A stretch of DNA of 34,293 nt from Pseudomonadota bacterium. GTDB lineage: Bacteria; Pseudomonadota; Gammaproteobacteria; Burkholderiales; Burkholderiaceae_C. The DNA lies in the NCBI GenBank assembly GCA_030271615.1, contig JARXKP010000005.1, positions 1 through 34,293 of the forward strand, in the 5' to 3' direction. Below, in pieces: positions 28,728-34,293 of the stretch. The translations under genes and the position numbers were made by a program. Below the pieces are notes generated by a model. The model was not told where the DNA came from. It made no database searches and saw nothing but the letters and a program-made list of their open reading frames with translations. The stretch's first letter is position 1; each line of letters opens with the position of its first letter.

Positions 28728-29797
28728 GTCGCTTCCAGGGCCGCGTCGTACTCGCCGCGGCGGGCCTCCCGGTTGCAGGTGGCGCGGTCCCTCAGCGCCT
28801 GCTGCGCGGCCTGGCGATGGGTTTCCTCGCCCTTCCAGATCGCCAGCGCCGGCTGCTGGATGGCGCGCGCGAACGAAAACGACAGCGGCCACGGCAGCCG
28901 CGTCGTGGACGATTCCGTCGGTGCCTTGAAGCGGGCGTTCATCGCGTTCAAGCGGGCCGACGCGAGTTCGGCGGACTGGCCGCCCGACAGGAAGGCAATG
29001 CCGGCCACCGCCGCGGGCACGACGCGCCGCAGACAGACCACCGTCGCATCGGCGACCTCCTCCACCGAGGGCTGGGTGCCGCAGCCCAGTCCGGGCAGCA
29101 CCATGTTCGGCTTCAGGATCATCGACTCGAGCACCACGCGCTGACGAGAGAGCTGTTCGAACACCGCTCGCAGCACCGCCTCGGTCACTTCACGGCAGCG
29201 ATCCAGCGTGTGGCTGCCCTCCATCAGCACCTCCGGCTCGACCACGGGCACCAGCCCGGCCTCCTGGCACAGCGCGGCGTAGCGGGCCAGCGCGTGCGCG
29301 TTGGCCTCGATGGCACCGCCGGTGGGCAGGCACGCATCGACCGGACCGATGCCGATCACCGCGCGCCACTTGGCGAATCGCGCGCCCATTGCCCGGTACG
29401 CCAGCAGGCGATCACGCAGACCGTCGAGGCCTTCGGTGATCTTCTCGCCCGGGTGCCCGGCCAGGTCCTGGGCACCGATGTCGACCTTGATGCCCGGAAC
29501 GATGCCGGCGTCGATCAGCACGTCGACGAACGGCCGCCCGCTCTGCGTCCGCTGGCGGATCGTCTCGTCGTACAGGATCACGCCGCTGATGGATTCGCCG
29601 AGCCCCGGCGTGGTCACGATCAGCTCGCGATAGGCGCGACGCGCGTCTTCGGTCTGTGCGATGCCGATCTGCGCAAAGCGCTTGTTGCAGGTGGCGTTGC
29701 TCTCGTCGATCGCCAGCAGGCCCTTGTCATCGGCCATCAGCGCCATCGCTGTTTCACCGAGAGGCGCCCACCGATCGTTCGGCCACGAGGCACTCAT
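28724..29797 (-). CDS. Class I fructose-bisphosphate aldolase
   Basis: In-frame ATG at 29797 inside ORF 28724..30790; [94 protein letters not shown]...[30 protein letters not shown]...[20 protein letters not shown]; LEGxxLKPNM-like [11 protein letters not shown]. Confidence 0.95.
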   Translation of the reverse strand: MSASWPNDRWAPLGETAMALMADDKGLLAIDESNATCNKRFAQIGIAQTEDARRAYRELIVTTPGLGESISGVILYDETIRQRTQSGRPFVDVLIDAGIVPGIKVDIGAQDLAGHPGEKITEGLDGLRDRLLAYRAMGARFAKWRAVIGIGPVDACLPTGGAIEANAHALARYAALCQEAGLVPVVEPEVLMEGSHTLDRCREVTEAVLRAVFEQLSRQRVVLESMILKPNMVLPGLGCGTQPSVEEVADATVVCLRRVVPAAVAGIAFLSGGQSAELASARLNAMNARFKAPTESSTTRLPWPLSFSFARAIQQPALAIWKGEETHRQAAQQALRDRATCNREARRGEYDAALEAT

Positions 29798-32181
29798 GGG
29801 GTGGGGGTGCGGCTGCGCCAAGCCCACTCGCGAATCTCCGGCATGTCCTGGCCGTTCTCGTTGATGTAGGCCCGATGCGCCACCAGCCGGGACTCGAACA
29901 GCCGCTTCGCGCGGGCGCCGGCCTCGCCGGTCCGCGGCAGCCGATCGATCGCCGACATCGCCAGGTGGAAACGGTCCATGTCGTTGCGCACCGGCATGTC
30001 GAACGGCGTGGTGATCGTGCCTTCCTCCTTGTAGCCGCGCACGTGCAGGTTGCCGTGGTTGGTTCGGCGGTAGGTCAGCTGGTGGATCAGCCCCGGGTAC
30101 GCGTGGTACGCGAAGACGACCGGCCGGTCGGTCGTGAAGAGCGCATCGAACGCCGCGCTGCTCAACCCGTGCGGGTGCTCGGTGTCGGGTTGCAGCCGCA
30201 TCAGGTCGACGACGTTGACGACACGGATCGTCAGGTCGGGCAGATGCTCGCGCAGCAGCGACACAGCGGCCAGCGTCTCGAGCGTGGGCACGTCGCCGCA
30301 GCAGGCCATCACCAGGTCGGGCGACCGCCCGCTGCCGGCGACTTCGTTGCCCGCCCACTCCCAGATGCCGATGCCCGCGGTGCAGTGCGCGACCGCGGCG
30401 TCCATCGACAACCACTGCGGTGCCGGGTGCTTGCCGCAGACGACCACGTTGACGTACTGCCGGCTGCGCAGGCAGTGGTCCATCACCGACAGCAGACAGT
30501 TGGCGTCGGGCGGCAGGTACACGCGCACCACCTCGGCCTTCTTGTTCACCACGTGGTCGATGAAGCCCGGGTCCTGGTGGCTGAAGCCGTTGTGGTCCTG
30601 GCGCCAGACGTGCGAGGTCAGCAGGTAGTTCAGCGACGCGATGGGCCGCCGCCACGGCAGGTGGTCGGTGACCTTCAGCCACTTCGCGTGCTGGTTGAAC
30701 ATCGAGTCGACGAGGTGGATGAAGGCTTCGTAGCTGTTGAACAGCCCGTGCCGCCCGGTCAGCAGGTAGCCCTCGAGCCAGCCTTCGCATTGGTGTTCGC
30801 TGAGCATCTCCATCACCCGGCCGGCCGGCGCCAGGAATTCATCGCCCGGCACCGTGGCGGCATCCCACTGGCGGGCGGTGGTCTCGAACAGCGCACCCAG
30901 GCCGTTGGAGAGCGTCTCGTCGGGACCGAAGACGCGAAAGTTGTGATTCGATTCGTTGAGCGCCGCCACGTCGCGCAGGAACGGCCCGAGCACCCGCGTG
31001 TCGCCGGCACCGGGTGTGCCGGGCGCCGGAACCGCCGTCGCGTAGTCGCGAAAGTCGGGCAGCGTCAGGTCTTGCAGCAGACGTCCGCCGTTGGCATGCG
31101 GATTCGCGCCCATGCGTCGGTCGCCCACCGGGGCCAGCTCGGCCAGTTCGGGCCTCAGCCGGCCCTGCGCGTCGAACAGTTCCTCGGGTCGGTAGCTGCG
31201 CAGCCAGTCCTCGAGCTGCTGCAGGTGCCCGGGGTGGCTCGCCGGGTCGGACAGCGGCACCTGGTGCGCGCGGAAGGTGCCTTCCACCGGCAGGCCGTCG
31301 ACCTCCTTCGGCCCGGTCCAGCCCTTCGGAGACCGCAGCACGATCATCGGCCAGCGCGGCCGCACCGTCTTGCCATGGTCGCGCGCGTCGCGCTGGATGT
31401 CGTGGATCTGCCGCAGCGCCTCGTCGAGTGCCGCGGCCATCGCCTGGTGCATCGGCGCGGGCTCGTGCCCCTCGACGTACAGCGGCGTCCAGCCGCAGCC
31501 GCGAAGGAACTGGTCGAGCTCCTCCGGCGTGATGCGCGCCAGCACGGTGGGGTTCGATATCTTGTAGCCGTTGAGGTGCAGGATCGGCAGCACCGCGCCG
31601 TCGGTCGCCGCGTCGAGGAACTTGTTCGAATGCCAGGCGGTCGCGAGCGGTCCGGTCTCGGCCTCGCCGTCGCCAACCACGCAGGCGACGATCAGGTCGG
31701 GGTTGTCGAACACCGCGCCGAACGAGTGACTGAGCGAATAGCCCAGCTCGCCGCCCTCGTGGATCGAGCCCGGGCATTCGGGCGACGCATGACTCGGGAT
31801 GCCACCCGGAAACGAGAACTGCTTGAACAGCTTGCGCAGCCCGGCCTCGTCGCGGCTGATGTGCGGATAGACCTCGCTGTAGCTGCCTTCGAGGTAGGTG
31901 TTGCCGACCACCACCTGCCCGCCGTGCCCCGGGCCCGAGACGAAGATCATGTTCAGGTCGTTCTGCCGGATCACGCGGTTCAGGTGCGCGTAGACGAAGT
32001 TCTGCCCCGGCGTCGTGCCCCAATGCCCGAGCAGCATGTGCTTGATGTCGGTGAGCGCCAGCGGCCGCTTCAGCAGCGGGTTGTCGGCGAGATAGATCTG
32101 CCCGACCGACAGGTAGTTGGCGGCCCGCCAGTAGGCGTCGATGCGGCGCAGCAGTTCGGGTGCGAGGGTGTCGGTGGTCAT
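29794..32181 (-). CDS. xfp: Xylulose-5-phosphate/fructose-6-phosphate phosphoketolase
   Basis: 795 aa; [104 protein letters not shown]; phosphoketolase signatures throughout. Confidence 0.96.
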   Translation of the reverse strand: MTTDTLAPELLRRIDAYWRAANYLSVGQIYLADNPLLKRPLALTDIKHMLLGHWGTTPGQNFVYAHLNRVIRQNDLNMIFVSGPGHGGQVVVGNTYLEGSYSEVYPHISRDEAGLRKLFKQFSFPGGIPSHASPECPGSIHEGGELGYSLSHSFGAVFDNPDLIVACVVGDGEAETGPLATAWHSNKFLDAATDGAVLPILHLNGYKISNPTVLARITPEELDQFLRGCGWTPLYVEGHEPAPMHQAMAAALDEALRQIHDIQRDARDHGKTVRPRWPMIVLRSPKGWTGPKEVDGLPVEGTFRAHQVPLSDPASHPGHLQQLEDWLRSYRPEELFDAQGRLRPELAELAPVGDRRMGANPHANGGRLLQDLTLPDFRDYATAVPAPGTPGAGDTRVLGPFLRDVAALNESNHNFRVFGPDETLSNGLGALFETTARQWDAATVPGDEFLAPAGRVMEMLSEHQCEGWLEGYLLTGRHGLFNSYEAFIHLVDSMFNQHAKWLKVTDHLPWRRPIASLNYLLTSHVWRQDHNGFSHQDPGFIDHVVNKKAEVVRVYLPPDANCLLSVMDHCLRSRQYVNVVVCGKHPAPQWLSMDAAVAHCTAGIGIWEWAGNEVAGSGRSPDLVMACCGDVPTLETLAAVSLLREHLPDLTIRVVNVVDLMRLQPDTEHPHGLSSAAFDALFTTDRPVVFAYHAYPGLIHQLTYRRTNHGNLHVRGYKEEGTITTPFDMPVRNDMDRFHLAMSAIDRLPRTGEAGARAKRLFESRLVAHRAYINENGQDMPEIREWAWRSRTPTP

Positions 32182-32209
32182 GGCGCTTCAGGTTATCGGG
32201 AGCCGGTCG

Positions 32210-33037
32210 TCAATGCGAGACGAGCGAGCAGCGGTCGGCGGGATGGAGCAGGTCGCGCGTCATGCCGCCCAGCGCCCATTCGCGCAGCCGGCTGTGGCCG
32301 TAGGCACCGGCAACGATCACGTCGGCCCGGCGCTCGTGTGCGATGGCGATCAGCGCCGCCGCGTTGTCGTCGCTGGATACCTCCGCCAGCGATGTCGCCT
32401 GCACGCCGTGCCGATGCAGCCAGCCGACCACGTCGTTCAGGCGCATCCGGGCTTCGGTCAACTCGTCTTCGGCGGCGATCTCGACCACGCAGACCTCGGT
32501 TGCCGCCTTCAGCAACGGCAGCGCGTCGCAGGCTGCCCGCCGGGCCTCGCGCGTGTCTTTCCAGGCGACGACGACACGATCGAATGCCGGGGTTCCGGCG
32601 GCCGCCGGCACGATCAGCACCGGTCGCCCGGCGTGCATCACGAGGTCGCCCGTGCTGAGCGACCGCGACGCGTCGAACTGATCGCCGGATGGCGCGCGGG
32701 TGATGATCAGGTCCGCGCTGCGCGCCTCCTGTGCGAGGTAATCGGAGATCGACGCGTAGATCTGTGTCGAGCGCCATTCGAGCAGGGCCACGCGCGATTG
32801 AAGCGCGCCGCGGAACTCGGCTTCGGTCTCCTCCATCGCACGCGCGATGCCGGCTCGATCCTGCTCGATCAGGTCCGCCGAGACGAACCCTTCGCTGTAC
32901 GCCATAGGCATCGGCTGGCACGCGGCGATGCCGATGACGGCGGCATGGAAGCGCTGCGCCAGCTGGCCCGTGATCTTCAACAGACCGGCGTTCGAGCGGC
33001 CCAGTTCCAGGTGCACCATCAGGGTCGAATAGGTCAT
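32210..33037 (-). CDS. Universal stress protein (UspA family)
   Basis: In-frame start MTYSTLMVHLELGRSNAGLLKITGQLAQRFHAAVIGIAACQ in ORF 32210..33136; C-terminal RADVIVAGAYGHSRLREWALGGMTRDLL Usp nucleotide-binding motif. Confidence 0.9.
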   Translation of the reverse strand: MTYSTLMVHLELGRSNAGLLKITGQLAQRFHAAVIGIAACQPMPMAYSEGFVSADLIEQDRAGIARAMEETEAEFRGALQSRVALLEWRSTQIYASISDYLAQEARSADLIITRAPSGDQFDASRSLSTGDLVMHAGRPVLIVPAAAGTPAFDRVVVAWKDTREARRAACDALPLLKAATEVCVVEIAAEDELTEARMRLNDVVGWLHRHGVQATSLAEVSSDDNAAALIAIAHERRADVIVAGAYGHSRLREWALGGMTRDLLHPADRCSLVSH

Positions 33038-33180
33038 CGCGGAGCTCCGAGGTCGGTGGATGTTCGAGACCACGCACGGTGCGCGCCACCGATCCATGCG
33101 TCTGTGCGCTGACGAACAGTCACCGCGGCGCATCACGCCTAAGGTTGGTCACTTGAATCACCCCCCTTGAAGGAAGCACC

Positions 33181-33747
33181 ATGAAACTCATTCGACGCGA
33201 CACCCTGAAACTCATCCTCGCAACCGCCGCGGCCACCTCCGTCTTTGCATGGACCGGCCCGGCGAACGCAGCCACGGCGGAAGACTTGAACAAGGATGCT
33301 GCCCAGGCCTTGCAAGCCCTGTACAAGACCAACCCCGTAGCGGAAACACTGTCCAAGAAGGCCAAGGCCATCCTGGTGTTCCCCAAGATCATCAAGGCCG
33401 GTCTGGTGTTCGGCGGAAGCTACGGCGAAGGCGTGCTGACCAAGAATTCGGTGTTTGCCGGTTACTTCAATTCGGTGTCGGCGTCGTGGGGCTGGCAGGC
33501 GGGCGCGGAGTCCTACGGCTACGTGGTCTTCCTGATGAGCAACAAGGCCGTGAAGTACGTCCAGGAAACGAAGGGCTGGGAAATCGGCGTCGGACCGTCC
33601 GTCGTCGTGATGAACGAGGGCGTTGCCAAGAATCTGTCGACGTCGACGATGAAGGACGACGCTTATGCGTTCATCTTCGACCAGCAAGGCCTGATGGCGA
33701 GCCTGAGCATCGAAGGCACCAAGATCTCGCGCATCAAGAAGCCTTGA
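33181..33747 (+). CDS. SYLF/Ysc84-type lipid-binding domain exported protein
   Basis: 188 aa; signal peptide; SKKAKAILVFPKIIKAGLVFGGSYGEGVLTKNSVFAGYFNSVSASWGWQAGAESYGYVVFLMSNKAVKYVQETKGWEIGVGPSVVVMNEGVA, a Ysc84 domain. Confidence 0.92.
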   Translation: MKLIRRDTLKLILATAAATSVFAWTGPANAATAEDLNKDAAQALQALYKTNPVAETLSKKAKAILVFPKIIKAGLVFGGSYGEGVLTKNSVFAGYFNSVSASWGWQAGAESYGYVVFLMSNKAVKYVQETKGWEIGVGPSVVVMNEGVAKNLSTSTMKDDAYAFIFDQQGLMASLSIEGTKISRIKKP

Positions 33748-33754
33748 ACCCGTC

Positions 33755-33826
33755 GCGCCGGCCGGCAGATGCCGGCGCCTCGGAGGGGCTGCAGACCAGG
33801 GTCACCCTACAGGCGACCGTTTTTTT
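33755..33826 (+). terminator. Candidate transcription terminator region after the SYLF gene
   Basis: GCGCCGGC-CGGCAGAT-GCCGGCGC inverted repeat at 33755-33778; further on a weak GGTC...GACC stem precedes a T7 run at 33820-33826, between convergent genes. Confidence 0.4.
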
Positions 33827-33858
33827 CACGAGTGCACGCGCACTTCATCCCGCACAGA

Positions 33859-34293
33859 TCAGGGCGACGAGGACGGCACCTTGGCGCGCCGTGGCTTCGG
33901 GCCCCGCATCGGCGTGGTGCGCGTGGCGGTTCCGACGGCAGCGGAACCGCTCCGGCCGGCCCCGCGACCCGACCCGGTAATGTCCGCGAGCGTCACCGCA
34001 TCGAGTTCGGCGAAATAGGCGTTCAGCGCACCTCGAAGCACGCCCTTCAATCGACAAGCCGGCGTCAGCGTGCAGGTGTCGGTGGCCGGGTCGAAGCATT
34101 CGACGATCCGGAAGTCGGTCTCGGCGGCGCGCAGCACGTCGCCGACCCGCAGGGCCGAGGGCTCCTTCAGCAGACGCAGGCCACCTCCGCGCCCGCGCGT
34201 GGTTTCCAGGACGCCCTGACGCGCCAGATCGTTGACGATCTTCATCAGGTGGTTCTTCGACACCCGGTGCCTGTCTGCGATCTCGGCGATGGT
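33859..34293 (-). CDS. nsrR: Rrf2-family transcriptional regulator, NsrR type (N-terminus beyond window end)
   Basis: Frame stays open to the window end: TIAEIADRHRVSKNHLMKIVNDLARQGVLETTRGRGGGLRLLKEPSALRVGDVLRAAETDFRIVECFDPATDTCTLTPACRLKGVLRGALNAYFAELDAVTLADI; three cysteines (C..C..C) in the NsrR-type Fe-S cluster loop. Confidence 0.88.
   Translation of the reverse strand, partial: TIAEIADRHRVSKNHLMKIVNDLARQGVLETTRGRGGGLRLLKEPSALRVGDVLRAAETDFRIVECFDPATDTCTLTPACRLKGVLRGALNAYFAELDAVTLADITGSGRGAGRSGSAAVGTATRTTPMRGPKPRRAKVPSSSP

Noticed and set aside
28724-30790. 688-aa reading as a fusion protein
   Set aside because: Only residues from ATG 29797 are aldolase; the upstream part is an out-of-frame reading of phosphoketolase.
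29656-32658. 1000-aa plus-strand ORF
   Set aside because: Antisense shadow of phosphoketolase, aldolase and USP; low-complexity R/H/V/Q-rich translation with no domain, typical of high-GC coding DNA.
1-34293. CRISPR arrays, tRNA/rRNA genes, insertion sequences
   Set aside because: No regularly spaced repeats, tRNA-like cloverleaf with CCA context, rRNA signatures or transposase-like proteins were seen by reading; a tool search would be needed for certainty.

Overview
This is a high-GC window, probably from a Burkholderiales-like betaproteobacterium (inferred from composition and protein similarity recalled from memory). It is densely packed with stress, ion-homeostasis and export genes. Left to right: a truncated tandem-GAF protein (-); two MscS-family channels (-); a DUF1003 protein (-); a small four-cysteine exported protein with cbpA and cbpM (+); a five-gene minus-strand operon (HlyD adaptor, FtsX/MacB-type permease, ABC ATPase, MgtA-type P-ATPase, P2A-type P-ATPase); a DUF1269/glycine-zipper protein and a PRC-barrel protein (-); a CPA1 Na+/H+ antiporter (+); a 3' remnant of a carbamate kinase gene (-); an Acg-type nitroreductase with a lipoprotein signal, preceded by a translationally coupled 36-aa ORF (-); a NodT/HlyD/RbbA/YhhJ-type export operon running into transaldolase (+); a tightly coupled operon of universal stress protein, phosphoketolase, class I fructose-bisphosphate aldolase and histidine phosphatase (-); a SYLF/Ysc84 protein (+); and a truncated NsrR-type Rrf2 regulator (-). 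I found no tRNA, rRNA, CRISPR array or mobile element. No single gene looks like an unknown defence or mobile system. The most interesting points are the phosphoketolase/aldolase/transaldolase/phosphatase carbon module beside NsrR and USP, the coupled micro-ORF with its repeat- and palindrome-rich divergent promoter, the exporter/P-ATPase operon, and the arcC remnant.
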